From Blastopirellula marina (GTDB lineage Bacteria; Planctomycetota; Planctomycetia; Pirellulales; Pirellulaceae): a stretch of DNA of 64,000 bases. How positions within the stretch are numbered: the first letter of the stretch is position 1; every line of letters starts with the position of its first letter. Below the pieces are notes generated by a model. That model searched no databases and was not told the DNA's origin. It saw only the letters and a list, made by a program, of their open reading frames with translations. Shown piece after piece: positions 19,234 to 27,612 of this stretch. The position numbers and the translations under genes are program-made. Where the stretch lies: assembly GCF_002967715.1 (NCBI RefSeq), contig NZ_PUIA01000001.1, positions 32,938 through 96,937 of the forward strand, in the 5' to 3' direction.

Positions 19234-19938
19234 TTCGGCCCCCCAAGTGGACCTCTGGGCGAGGAAAAATTCGAAGCAAGGAAAAAAGTTTTGGCAAGGG
19301 GCCTTGCCGAGTAAACCATACAGCTTCACGGATCGGTCCAGTTTCGGCAACCCGTGCGGTGAACCATCAATGCAAGTTAAATCTCCATTAACAAGAAGCT
19401 AACGCCGCTCTAGCTGGTTGTTCTTAGAAGGTTTTTGCCTTTTGGGAAATCAAACATATCCTTTAGATCGGAAGGTAAGTCGTCGTTTGACCTTAGTAGG
19501 AAAACACGCCTTGCGGTAAGGCGCAGAAAATTCTATTGACACGTTAAGCGATCGATAAATAATCGTGTGCTTGATCAGACCTGAGGAGGATCCTTAGGGA
19601 AGATCAACGGCCAAATCTCAAGACACTCTCGACCCACAAAGAATTTATTGATTTTTAATGGTCGAAGTGGAGGTCGTCAGCATTACAAGCCGAGAACTGT
19701 TTGGGTCTGGAGCCCTTTAGTTCACTGCTTTCAAAACGCGAACATTTAACTCGTGTTGATGAAGCAGAGTCGGCAATGTGCTGTCTCACGAGCGAACGGA
19801 TATTGCTCTTAATACCCGCAAAGGTTAGCTGGCAGAGTTTCTGCCCTGCTGGCCTTGATCGATATGAACCATCCGGCTGTGTCAGCCGTACCAAATCACG
19901 CCCAGTGCGCCCCTGTTTGAAAGTAGGTATTTACGAAG
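19234..19938. other. long intergenic region with promoter and leader
   Basis: About 700 bp with no supportable gene. It is AT-richer in its first half and contains a small hairpin (cgcctt gcggt aaggcg, 19508-19524), a good plus-strand promoter at 19536-19563, and a leader of about 370 nt leading to the 74-aa gene. Open frames inside the leader begin with TTG and have poor composition. Confidence 0.5.
19536..19563 (+). promoter_or_regulatory. sigma-70-type promoter
   Basis: Perfect -35 TTGACA at 19536-19541, a 16-base spacer and AATAAT at 19558-19563. The nearest downstream coding start is 19939, implying an unusually long leader or a small RNA. Confidence 0.5.
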
Positions 19939-20163
19939 ATGCAGAAGATCAAGAACGTTTTCGATGCGATCCTGAAGTTCGGCCACGATGAAGACTTCGT
20001 CCCAGATGCTGGTGATGAGTTTATCCCGACCGACGCTCCAGCTGGCTCTGAAGCCAAGATTGAAGTTCTTCGCCGTCGCGTCGAGCAAGGTCTGCCACTG
20101 TGGCACGACGAAGACCGTTGCGATTACTCCGGTTTGACGGGTGCCATCCGTCCTCGCGAGTAA
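19939..20163 (+). CDS. small acidic hypothetical protein
   Basis: A 74-residue protein, acidic in the middle (DEDFVPDAGDEFIP) and without membrane segment or known motif. It is bounded by a promoter-plus-leader upstream and a textbook terminator 34 bp downstream, and its codon use looks like that of well-expressed genes here, so it is probably real and well expressed. I do not recognise the family. A plausible start has weak ribosome-site signal (tttacgaag before ATG). Confidence 0.7.
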   Translation: MQKIKNVFDAILKFGHDEDFVPDAGDEFIPTDAPAGSEAKIEVLRRRVEQGLPLWHDEDRCDYSGLTGAIRPRE

Positions 20164-20196
20164 TTTAGCGAGAACGTATCGGATGATACAGGATGA

Positions 20197-20227
20197 ATGA
20201 GGGGTGGTATATACCCCTCATTTTTTT
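20197..20227 (+). terminator. Rho-independent terminator
   Basis: Perfect nine-base stem atgaggggt / acccctcat around the loop ggtatat, then six T. It ends the monocistronic unit of the 74-aa gene. Confidence 0.85.
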
Positions 20228-20493
20228 ATGCGCTGTGAGCAACTCTCGGTACGACTACTGATCTCGCACGTCTCGTAGGATGGCTACCAGCGTACTGGCA
20301 GACGGCCATCATTTCGTCCGCCTGACGCACCAAACTGGGAAGATGGCATTCGCTCTTGTTAGGCTGTAGCCACCCTACGTGTTCTGCAATCATGCCCGTC
20401 GCCGGCATGATGATCGCGGTTCCATGAACTTGCGTGTAGCGACTGGGCGTGCTCGCCTGCGTCCAAGTCGCTACCGCATTGCATGGAATCGCG
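20228..20493. other. region between the 74-aa gene and csrA
   Basis: About 265 bp. A minus-strand frame (20226-20408 from an internal ATG, 60 residues) is open but resembles no family and could be chance; it may also be a remnant of a gene. Nothing else was seen. Confidence 0.3.
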
Positions 20494-20739
20494 TTAGGCC
20501 GCGATCCGCATCGGTTTGACAACCGGCTGGTTGATTTCCTGCGTGAAAACCAGCGTGATGCGTTCTTCGTCTTCGGCCTCAATCTGATCGTGCAGCTCCA
20601 GTTCGTCGCGCAGAATCAGTAAATTCGAAGGTGCTTGAATCCCCAGGCGAACCTTGTCAGCACCGACTTTAACCACGGTGATCAAGATCTCTTCGCCAAG
20701 TCGAAGCTTCTCACCTTCCTTGCGGGAAAGCACTAGCAT
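20494..20739 (-). CDS. csrA: carbon storage regulator CsrA
   Basis: An 81-residue RNA-binding homodimer subunit that represses or activates mRNAs at GGA sites. The family pattern is complete: MLVLSRKEGEKLRLGEEI at the start, VGADKVRLGIQAP, then the helix and a longer than usual C-terminal tail (residues 60-81). The key Arg of the KVRLGIQAP region and Leu4/Arg6 are present. The ribosome site GGAGG is at 20753-20749 on the minus strand, nine bases before ATG; the word ATGGAGG holds a GGA core, so CsrA could bind its own leader. It is preceded by the 110-aa gene on the same strand. Confidence 0.96.
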   Translation of the reverse strand: MLVLSRKEGEKLRLGEEILITVVKVGADKVRLGIQAPSNLLILRDELELHDQIEAEDEERITLVFTQEINQPVVKPMRIAA

Positions 20740-20834
20740 ATGAATAAACCTCCATGTTTATGCGTTTGTAAGAATGAAAGTAGGATCCAGCAATCTTGCG
20801 ACAGTCGGCCAATCCATTGACCGAGGTCCTGATA

Positions 20835-21167
20835 TCAGGCAGCCACCTGTAAGGCGGAAGCACTCGACAGTTGCGTTCTGAGGAACCGCTCGCCACTGGC
20901 TCCATAGAACAAAATTGTGTTGGTATCAGTCTCCCAGATTGCCGTGCATTTGACGCTCCGTGGTCCGTGCAAGCAAAAGTAGATCCCGCATGGATCTTGG
21001 GCTCGCACGATGACACGCTCGGTCATAGGGAATACGCCCGGCTCGAGTTGTTCTTTGTCACATAGAATCTGGTAAATGTACTGCCGAAGGTGTTCCAGCT
21101 GCGTGAAACACGGGGATTCAGCGGCCATAGGTTGGGGATGCTCCGTATCTATCCGGCTCAAACTCAA
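20835..21167 (-). CDS. hypothetical protein upstream of csrA
   Basis: A 110-residue protein (or 97 from the internal ATG at 21128) with a small alpha/beta look: an N-terminal helix (CFTQLEHLRQYIYQILCDKE), then strands TERVIVRAQDPCGIYFCLHG, RSVKCTAIWET and TNTILFYGASGERF. It has four Cys but no CxxC. I do not recognise the family. It lies 95 bp upstream of csrA on the same strand, so the two may share a transcript and a role in post-transcriptional control. Confidence 0.65.
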   Translation of the reverse strand: MSLSRIDTEHPQPMAAESPCFTQLEHLRQYIYQILCDKEQLEPGVFPMTERVIVRAQDPCGIYFCLHGPRSVKCTAIWETDTNTILFYGASGERFLRTQLSSASALQVAA

Positions 21168-21295
21168 TCGCCATCGAGAATGGGCTGGTTGGGTAACTTG
21201 GGTTAAGTGTTTGCAAAGTTAGGTATCGGCAGCATACGCGTCAAAGTTTGACATAGATAGACTAGGAAGTATGGGAAATTTGTTTCCCATGCGCG

Positions 21296-21331
21296 AACAA
21301 AAAGCCCAGGCAACCGAATTGCCTGGGCTTT
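21296..21331 (-). terminator. Rho-independent terminator for the PmoA-like gene
   Basis: Perfect 13-base stem aaagcccaggcaa / ttgcctgggcttt with a five-base loop. On the minus strand it ends in five T, and it lies 45 bp beyond the stop of the PmoA-like gene, so it reads on that strand. Confidence 0.82.
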
Positions 21332-21375
21332 GATCTATTTCCGAAGAATTAGCGAGATTTACGACGTGGACCGTC

Positions 21376-22323
21376 TTACTTCTTGACCTTTTCGTAGCGA
21401 GCAAAAGCAGCTGCGATTTCAGCGTCTTCGGTGGTTCCTTCGTGTAGCAAAACGCGATAGCGAAGGTTCATCGACTTACCAGGCTCGATCGTGTAGTCGC
21501 CTGACTTGGCGTCCTTGCCCACGAAGTCATGTACGCCGAAGGGATTCGCGGCGAACAGGCCGTATGTGCGGACGTGCCAGTACGTTGGATAGCCATAGCT
21601 GGAAGGATGGTTCATGATCGTGATGCCGACCGTCTTGTCCTTCACCGGTCCGTAGTAATCAACCCAGCCTGACTTCTTGCCCCAGGCATCTTTATCCTTC
21701 TGGCCGCTGTCATTGACGATGGTGCCCCCCTTCTTGGCATCGACTTTCATCGTGCCAGGGACACGGATACCGAAGGCACCTTCCTTCGTATCGCCAAAGG
21801 TGACCGGCTCGTCCCCAGCGGTGACGGTGATGTCGAAATCGAAGTACTGACGCCCTTCGTCTTGGCCGAACGTGATGCTGCGGCGATCGCGGCAAAGGAT
21901 CTTGCCGTCAGGCGTTTCCCAGCGATTCAGCGAGACGATCTGAGCGTTTTCGCCATCAATAACCTTCTCAAACTTCTCATGAATGATCTGACCGCCAACG
22001 CCGTCCTTTTCCAGCCAGAAGTCGGTGCCGTTTACGTTGCCGTGGGTGAACCACACGCTGCGATGATGGGGGTGGTCGTCTCGCTCGCTCTCACCCACCG
22101 ATTCGATCGGATAGCGACGCGTCATCGGCAGGCCGTCAGGGCCCAGCAGAGGGTACAGAATCGGCTTCGCGCCGCTCTTGATCAAATATCGGGTCAGAAG
22201 CTTACCGTCGTAATGAACGGTTAGGCCGTCGCTCTCTTCGACGATTTCATACGTTTCAGCCAAACAGGCAGACGAGAAGCCAACTAGTAGCAGAATGCTA
22301 AACAGACGGATCATGCGCGGCAT
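21376..22323 (-). CDS. secreted PmoA-like (DUF6807) family protein
   Basis: A 315-residue protein with a signal peptide (about 1-22, ending SSACLAET). The family pattern is visible: RYLIKSGAKPILYPLLGPDG, the His-rich DDHPHHRSVWFTHGNVNGTDFW near 81-102, FGIRVPGTM, and KSGWVDYYGPVKDKTVGITIMNHPSSYGYPTYWHVRTYGLFAANPFG. These proteins are called PmoA in databases because of a domain label, but they are common in planctomycetes beside sugar catabolism genes and are not methane monooxygenase. A carbohydrate-related role is inferred. Single gene with its own terminator. Confidence 0.88.
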   Translation of the reverse strand: MPRMIRLFSILLLVGFSSACLAETYEIVEESDGLTVHYDGKLLTRYLIKSGAKPILYPLLGPDGLPMTRRYPIESVGESERDDHPHHRSVWFTHGNVNGTDFWLEKDGVGGQIIHEKFEKVIDGENAQIVSLNRWETPDGKILCRDRRSITFGQDEGRQYFDFDITVTAGDEPVTFGDTKEGAFGIRVPGTMKVDAKKGGTIVNDSGQKDKDAWGKKSGWVDYYGPVKDKTVGITIMNHPSSYGYPTYWHVRTYGLFAANPFGVHDFVGKDAKSGDYTIEPGKSMNLRYRVLLHEGTTEDAEIAAAFARYEKVKK

Positions 22324-22429
22324 ATCCTTCGAAAACGGGTGGGATAGGTGAACAGTCCAACATGGGGAACTGTTCTCATCCTACCTGAGAGATATTCCGC
22401 AATCCAGCAACCCTCTACTTTTGAGCCGT

Positions 22430-23185
22430 TTAGAACGCTGATTTGACGTATTCATCGAAAGAAACGACTTTGGCTTTGCCCAAGTCGGTCTCAATCGATT
22501 GAATCAGCTGAGCGTCATCATTCTGCAGGTTCCAGCGGTATTCGTGGGTGCTACGCAGCGAGATGCTCTTGGTGGGGTCGGCATGCCGGATCGTTTTGCG
22601 AACTTCGGCCGGAACGGCCCCTTTGGCTCGGATCTGGTTGTTCAGTTCGATACGTGCTTGGGGCAAATCGCTGCCGGCACAGATGAAGTTCAGCATCGCA
22701 GACCAATCGCAGAATTGCCCGTAGGAATCAACCGTCGGCTGATCCTTTAGTGGGGTCAAGTCGGCCTCGTAGGTGAGCGGATCACCGGCCAGCTTCAGCA
22801 CCTGATTCTGCGGATTGTAATTGGCCGCGAATTTCGGATCTTGCAGGAACGTCCAGAGAGGGCTCTCAGGGAAGTTTCCATGTGATTTGAAATAGGCCGA
22901 GTGCTGTAGCACGTCTTGTATGCTCATGGTGAGCTTAACCTGCCGCTGTGGATCCAACAGGGTAATTTGCCCTGCATCGTAGTCGATGATGGTTGCTTGC
23001 CGTGGCGGCGTGGTGACGACGTCGTAAACCTTTTTCCCCTGAAAAACCGTCTGATAGGTGACCGCAGGAATCCGAGCGTTACCTCGGTAGATCTGCGTGG
23101 TCACTTCAAAGTCGGCTGCGGCACTCACGCACACGATAGATGCCCAAGCGGTCAGTACGGCGGTCGATAGCGATGCAGTTTTCAC
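22430..23185 (-). CDS. secreted hypothetical protein
   Basis: A 251-residue protein starting at GTG (23185) with a signal peptide ending near VSAAADF. The rest is soluble, with a beta-rich first half (VTTQIYRGNARIPAVTYQTVF, ATIIDYDAGQITLLDPQRQVKLTM) and a helical second half. The opening resembles LolA/outer-membrane-lipoprotein-carrier style folds only weakly. I do not recognise a family. It stands alone between the PmoA-like gene and the repair fusion gene. Confidence 0.75.
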   Translation of the reverse strand: MKTASLSTAVLTAWASIVCVSAAADFEVTTQIYRGNARIPAVTYQTVFQGKKVYDVVTTPPRQATIIDYDAGQITLLDPQRQVKLTMSIQDVLQHSAYFKSHGNFPESPLWTFLQDPKFAANYNPQNQVLKLAGDPLTYEADLTPLKDQPTVDSYGQFCDWSAMLNFICAGSDLPQARIELNNQIRAKGAVPAEVRKTIRHADPTKSISLRSTHEYRWNLQNDDAQLIQSIETDLGKAKVVSFDEYVKSAF

Positions 23186-23282
23186 GGGTTCGATCAGCTC
23201 GGCGAAAAAGTCGTTCAGGTGGGAAAGCTACGATTGCCGCGAACCATACCCAAATCGCCCAGCCGAGGTCCAGACGAATCGC

Positions 23283-24305
23283 TTATAACGTGCTAGCAAT
23301 CTTGCGGCTTTCGCGATCGGCCCAGTAGATCGGTTCCGGCGAGCGATGTCCCGCCAGGCAACGCTCGATAATCGCCTTCATCGAGTCGTCGTCTATGCCG
23401 AAACCTCGTGAAACATAGATCGGATGTTTCGTCTTGGTATGCGGCATGATGGCATAACCGAGGATCTCGTCAGGCTCGTCCTTCGAAGCGACGATCGGTT
23501 CCCACTGGCCCACTTTTAGCTTGGGTACCTGGATCACACCGTAGATCAGCTTCTTGGCCACGCCAATGGTTGGGATGCCTGTGATCGCACCCAGCATCGT
23601 CGCAATCCCCATCCGCCGCGGATGCAGCCGTCCGTTGCCATCGATCAGTAGCACATCCGGCAGCGTGCCGGCGGATTGCATCTGGGCCAGAAGGTTCAGG
23701 TGCAGCGGTATCTCGCGAAAGGCCAGATAGCCGGTGATATAGGGGAAATTCGCGATGCCTGTGTAGGTGTGCGTGGCGATCTTCGTTTGTCCGCTGGATT
23801 TCAAAAGACAACAGGCCGAAACGGCTTGCTTCTTTCCATACGAGACATCGATCCCGCCAATCGTTTGAATCTTGGCAACCGCGAAGTCAGTTTCCACGGG
23901 ACACTCAAAATCACGCTGCCAGGCCTTCAGCTTGGCCAGCGAAGGAACTATCGTCGGCAGTTGGGCGCGGTAGATCTTGAGATCGATGGAATCGTTAACG
24001 ACCACAACCCCTTCGCCGCGAAGTAGCTCGATCTTCGCCTCAATACTTTCTGAGAAGTGCAGACCCACTTCCCCGGTCGAGCGAACAACACGGTGCGAAA
24101 GGTTTGCCACACCACAGGCCGGATCGAGCAGATAGGTCGCCACCCAGCGGCTCGCGACCGAGTCGCCCAGCGATTTCGCCAGATCACCATAGGTTGCCAC
24201 CGAGCCCACTGGGATCGCGCGAACCAGTTGATCGACCTGGTCGATCAGATTCGGGATACCTGTTGCGAACGTGTTGGCAACTTCATGAAGATCAGTAGGG
24301 GCCAT
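23283..24305 (-). CDS. alkyltransferase-like (ATL) - endonuclease V fusion
   Basis: A 340-residue fusion of two DNA-repair domains. Residues about 22-100 match the DNA-binding domain of O6-alkylguanine-DNA alkyltransferase (IPVGSVATYGDLAKSLGDSV, SRWVAT with the Arg finger, SHRVVRSTGEVGLH). The acceptor site that is normally PCHRV reads NLSHRV: Ser70 (codon 24098-24096) replaces Cys, so alkyl transfer is not expected and it should act as an ATL-type lesion sensor. Residues about 115-335 are endonuclease V, with active-site D153 (GGIDVSY), the wedge PYITG 188-192, E198 (AFREIP) and D222 (LLIDGNGRLHPRR), so nuclease activity on deaminated bases (inosine) is expected. A similar fusion with an active Cys is known from archaea (Ferroplasma). 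Confidence 0.93.
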   Translation of the reverse strand: MAPTDLHEVANTFATGIPNLIDQVDQLVRAIPVGSVATYGDLAKSLGDSVASRWVATYLLDPACGVANLSHRVVRSTGEVGLHFSESIEAKIELLRGEGVVVVNDSIDLKIYRAQLPTIVPSLAKLKAWQRDFECPVETDFAVAKIQTIGGIDVSYGKKQAVSACCLLKSSGQTKIATHTYTGIANFPYITGYLAFREIPLHLNLLAQMQSAGTLPDVLLIDGNGRLHPRRMGIATMLGAITGIPTIGVAKKLIYGVIQVPKLKVGQWEPIVASKDEPDEILGYAIMPHTKTKHPIYVSRGFGIDDDSMKAIIERCLAGHRSPEPIYWADRESRKIASTL

Positions 24306-24316
24306 CCGAGCCGGAC

Positions 24317-24733
24317 CTAGGGTTTCAGGGGGGACTCGCTAGCAGGCAGTTCCTGTTGCCCGCGACCACCTTTCGCCAAGCCAAACACGCAGATTCCCAT
24401 GATCGCACCTAAGGTATCGGCCGCAAGATCGAGCGGGTCGGCCGTTCGCCCCGCTACAAACATCTGGGTCAGTTCGTCGAACATGCCTAACCCCACCAGG
24501 GCCAGCGCGACCGTCGCTGCCAACAGTAGCGACCAGCGGTAGTTCCAGGCAGTTGCAGCGAAGAGGGCCGTGAAGGCCAGAATCGCGTAAATACCGGCAT
24601 GCACGAACTTATCGACGTGCGGGAACAACTGTTCCTTGTTGGGATCCATCGGCAAATGCGTCGCCGTGAAAGCAATCGCCCACAGTCCAATCAGGACGAT
24701 GGTGGCTATCAGAGGGACTTTTCGCAGCGACAT
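24317..24733 (-). CDS. VanZ-like membrane protein
   Basis: A 138-residue integral membrane protein with four hydrophobic helices. The VanZ-family pattern is seen: an early DKFVHAGIYAILAF after THLP, and FDELTQMFVAGRTADPLDLAADTLGAIMG in the second half. Family function is unknown apart from teicoplanin resistance for VanZ itself. The ATG at 24733 is used; three bases earlier is only a TTG. It lies 11 bp upstream of the repair fusion gene, so they may share a transcript. Confidence 0.85.
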   Translation of the reverse strand: MSLRKVPLIATIVLIGLWAIAFTATHLPMDPNKEQLFPHVDKFVHAGIYAILAFTALFAATAWNYRWSLLLAATVALALVGLGMFDELTQMFVAGRTADPLDLAADTLGAIMGICVFGLAKGGRGQQELPASESPLKP

Positions 24734-24903
24734 CAATGGATTTCCCGGCAGGTGAAAACGAGCAGTCTCCAGACTAATCGACGCCCTAGGGGCTCACAAC
24801 CACGTTGTGTCTTGCGAGAATCGGCCCGAATTGAGTATGGTTTGTAGCGATTATAGGTTCTGGGAAATTTTCCTGTTCGCAAGTACAACCCCCAAATTAA
24901 CGC

Positions 24904-25860
24904 ATGGCCATTCTGATCACCGGCGGAGCCGGTTTCATTGGTAGTCACCTGACACAGATCCTGCTAAAGCAATCGGACGCGCAGCTCGTCACGATCGACA
25001 ACTTCAACGACTACTACGATCCGGCGCTGAAGCGAGAAAACGTGAAGCCGGTCGCCAATGAGCCCCGCGTCACGCAGATCGAAGGGGACTTCTGCGATTC
25101 GGCGGCTATGAAGCGGCTGTTCGACGAGCACGATATCGACCAGGTCGTTCACTTGGGCGCGATGGCCGGCGTGCGAATCAGTGTGCAGAAGCCTGAGATG
25201 TATCAGCAAGCCAACGTGGCCGGGACCTTGAGCCTATTGGAAGCGGCCCGGCATCATCCGGTGAAGCGGTTCCTGCTGGCGTCGTCTTCCACGGTGTACG
25301 GCAAAGGGGCCGGTATTCCGTTTCGGGAAGATGCCCCGCTTGGCATTCCGGCCAGTCCATACGGCGCAACCAAGCGGGCCGCCGAACTATTGTGCCTGAC
25401 CTATCACCAACTGCACGGCGTGCCGGCGGCGTGTCTGCGTCCGTTCAGCGTTTACGGACCACGACTTCGCCCGGACCTGGCCCTGACCATCTTCGCCAAG
25501 GCAGTCCACGAAGGGACCCCGATTCCCTTGTTCGGCGATGGCAGCATCCGCCGCGACTTCACCCACGTCAGCGACATTTGCCAAGGCTTCATTTCCGCTC
25601 TTACGGCGGAAGGGGTCGTCGGCCAGGAGATCAACCTCGGGCACAGCGACCCGATCGAGATGCGCCGCTTGATCGAGCTGCTCGAAAAGTCGTTCGACAA
25701 AAAAGCGGTTATCGATTACCAGCCTGAACGTCCCGAAGACTTGCCGATCACCTATGCCAATCTCGAAAAGGCGGAAAAGCTGTTGGGGTACGGCCCGAAA
25801 GTACTGATTGAGGACGGCATCCAGGAATACGTCGATTGGTTCCGCAGTTGGCACGGCTAA
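24904..25860 (+). CDS. NAD-dependent sugar-nucleotide epimerase (UDP-glucuronate 4-epimerase-like)
   Basis: A 318-residue short-chain dehydrogenase of the extended type. GGAGFIGSH at 7-15 is the NAD-binding loop, DNFNDYYDPALKREN binds the adenosine ribose, the catalytic triad is in SSSTVYG and SPYGATK (Tyr-x3-Lys), followed by RPFSVYGPRLRPDLA and RRDFTHVSDICQG. This combination is typical of UDP-glucuronate/UDP-glucose 4-epimerases that feed polysaccharide synthesis. It is a single gene, 43 nt of AT-rich sequence precedes it, and no glycosyltransferase is nearby in the window. Confidence 0.92.
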   Translation: MAILITGGAGFIGSHLTQILLKQSDAQLVTIDNFNDYYDPALKRENVKPVANEPRVTQIEGDFCDSAAMKRLFDEHDIDQVVHLGAMAGVRISVQKPEMYQQANVAGTLSLLEAARHHPVKRFLLASSSTVYGKGAGIPFREDAPLGIPASPYGATKRAAELLCLTYHQLHGVPAACLRPFSVYGPRLRPDLALTIFAKAVHEGTPIPLFGDGSIRRDFTHVSDICQGFISALTAEGVVGQEINLGHSDPIEMRRLIELLEKSFDKKAVIDYQPERPEDLPITYANLEKAEKLLGYGPKVLIEDGIQEYVDWFRSWHG

Positions 25861-25961
25861 TGGAATCGGGCCGGGCGGCTTGGTACGCTGGTAGAGTCCG
25901 CCGCTTCAGGCAATCATCGCCTGCAGCGGCACTTTCCTACTCGCCAACGAAGAATTCAGCT

Positions 25962-26603
25962 ATGCGTACCGCCACCATTGCCTTCGGTCTTGCTCTCATT
26001 CTGATCGCTTCCACGACTCTCTCGGCCGAGGAAGCCAAAGAGAAGGCGAAGGCCAAGCCGCTGTTCGACGGCAAGACGCTCGAAAACTTCGAGGTCCCGC
26101 AGTTCGGCGGCGATGGTGAGGTCGAAGTCAAAGACGGCGTGATCAGCATGGGGCAAGGGGCCATGCTAACCGGCATCACCTACAAGCGAGACGACTTCCC
26201 GAAGACCAACTACGAGCTGACCTGGGAAGCCCGACGTACGATGGGGATCGACTTCTTCGCCGCCGCCACGTTCCCAGTGAAGGACAGCCACTGCAGCTTC
26301 ATCCCCGGCGGCTGGGGCGGAGCGGTTGTTGGCCTGAGCAACATCGACGGGGAAGACGCCTCGGAAAACGAAACGACCACCTACATCGCCTTCAAAGACG
26401 ACCAGTGGTACCAATTCAAAGTCCGCGTCACCGACAAAAAGATCGAAGCCTGGATCGACGACAAACAGGTGGTCGACGCGAACATCGAAGGCAAGAAGAT
26501 CTCGACACGCAACGAGGTCGATCTATCGCACCCCATGGGAATCGCTGCCTGGCAGAGTGCAGCGGAGATTCGGAAGATTGAGTTACGCGAGCTGGGGAAG
26601 TAG
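25962..26603 (+). CDS. secreted DUF1080 (3-keto-disaccharide hydrolase-like) protein
   Basis: A 213-residue protein with a signal peptide (1-20, ending TTLSAEE). The concanavalin-like DUF1080 fold is suggested by PLFDGKTLENFEVPQFG near the start, NYELTWEARR, IPGGWGGAVVGL, and KVRVTDKKIEAWIDDKQVVD near the end. Such proteins are very common in planctomycetes and are thought to act on sugars; some have been shown to be 3-keto-glycoside hydrolases. The frame extends upstream to 25836, but the signal peptide starts at the ATG 25962. Confidence 0.9.
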   Translation: MRTATIAFGLALILIASTTLSAEEAKEKAKAKPLFDGKTLENFEVPQFGGDGEVEVKDGVISMGQGAMLTGITYKRDDFPKTNYELTWEARRTMGIDFFAAATFPVKDSHCSFIPGGWGGAVVGLSNIDGEDASENETTTYIAFKDDQWYQFKVRVTDKKIEAWIDDKQVVDANIEGKKISTRNEVDLSHPMGIAAWQSAAEIRKIELRELGK

Positions 26604-26723
26604 TCTTTCATCTGCTGGCCGTCCTGGCCGACGCCGGTGAACCTCGACGTTGAGCAAACGTCCTATAGGCTCAGGCAATTTGCTTGTGTGCTTAGGATGT
26701 TATCGAAACAAGAGGAAGCCAGC

Positions 26724-26969
26724 ATGGCGTTCCATCCCCAAACCGATCGCGCTCACCTGACGGTTATTTGGTGTGATCGCTGCTCACGAGCCGTCAACAC
26801 CAACGACGAACGGGACCACTTTCACGCTGAGCAGTGCGGCGGATGTCGCAAGTTCAAGAGGGTTGACACCGACTGGGGTTGGTGCCGAAATCACGAGTCG
26901 GTCTACTGCGGCAGGTTGATGTTTGAACACGATACGTGTTCCCAGTGGCTTGAGGGAACGTGGGCTTAA
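26724..26969 (+). CDS. small Cys/His-rich hypothetical protein
   Basis: An 81-residue protein with cysteine pairs WCDRCS near 14-19 and CGGC near 39-42, plus WCRNH and later YCG and TCS; it looks like a zinc-binding small protein. The ATG 26724 has agaggaa ten bases upstream and is preferred over the upstream starts at 26637 (GTG) and 26697. I do not recognise the family. It opens the AT-richer block. Confidence 0.6.
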   Translation: MAFHPQTDRAHLTVIWCDRCSRAVNTNDERDHFHAEQCGGCRKFKRVDTDWGWCRNHESVYCGRLMFEHDTCSQWLEGTWA

Positions 26970-27092
26970 ACTTTCTACGTCGAAATACGCCTGTCCCGTT
27001 TTTCTTCACGTTAATGTTTGCTTTGGCGGAACGTGCTGTCCCATAATAAACCGCACAAATTGTTTGTAAGTCGACAATAAGGATCACATGTC

Positions 27093-27191
27093 ATGGGCAT
27101 TGGTGACATCATCATGGATTTCGTTTTGCGCCTCGATCTGGTAGGCCGAGACCTGGTCGACGTTATCATGAAACTGCTTAGCGAATCTTAG
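27093..27191 (+). CDS. possible 32-aa membrane-type small protein
   Basis: A short open frame with a purine-rich stretch (aataagg) upstream and an amphipathic hydrophobic sequence (MGIGDIIMDFVLRLDLVG). It is only 16 bp before the next gene and could be a leader or a small peptide. Weak evidence. Confidence 0.25.
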   Translation: MGIGDIIMDFVLRLDLVGRDLVDVIMKLLSES

Positions 27192-27207
27192 CAGTCGGAT
27201 TTACACG

Positions 27208-27612
27208 ATGTCCGATGAACCAGAGGAAGTAAGCCTCAACGACTTACGCCCGGGACCGATTCGTCATGAACCTCTCTCAGGCGAATTATTGGCCATGGCC
27301 CGGTTCACTTACGACCGCTTGGGAAAGTTTATTTACCCATCGTTTGAGCAGTGGGAATTGGGATTCTTGCGTGACGTTAACCCAGACCGTGAGTTGATTC
27401 TGTGGTTTCGGATGTCATATGCCTACGAGAATTACACGGAAAACAATCCTTCGGAAAATGTAGAAGAGATCTACAAGGATTTGGTCGGTCTATCTATAGG
27501 CGGTGAATGCGATACGGAACGGAAACTCGCACTTAACGCTCTTTGCAATTCAGATATTCCGGATGACTACGTAAGAAAGGCATTAGAGTTTGGCGGCTTT
27601 GAATCGTCTTAG
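27208..27612 (+). CDS. hypothetical cytosolic protein
   Basis: A 134-residue acidic protein without membrane helix. The body (FTYDRLGKFIYPSFEQWELGFLRD, ELILWFRMSYAYENYTEN) is helical; the rest has no motif. Codon use is less GC-rich at third positions than in the neighbouring housekeeping genes. I do not recognise a family. Confidence 0.6.
   Translation: MSDEPEEVSLNDLRPGPIRHEPLSGELLAMARFTYDRLGKFIYPSFEQWELGFLRDVNPDRELILWFRMSYAYENYTENNPSENVEEIYKDLVGLSIGGECDTERKLALNALCNSDIPDDYVRKALEFGGFESS

Noticed and set aside
19701..19991. 96-residue frame upstream of the 74-aa gene
   Set aside because: Starts at TTG, overlaps the 74-aa gene in another frame, and has poor composition.
21376..22323. Methane monooxygenase subunit, from the PmoA label of the family
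   Set aside because: The protein is a secreted single-domain DUF6807 member without copper-site or membrane features of particulate methane monooxygenase.
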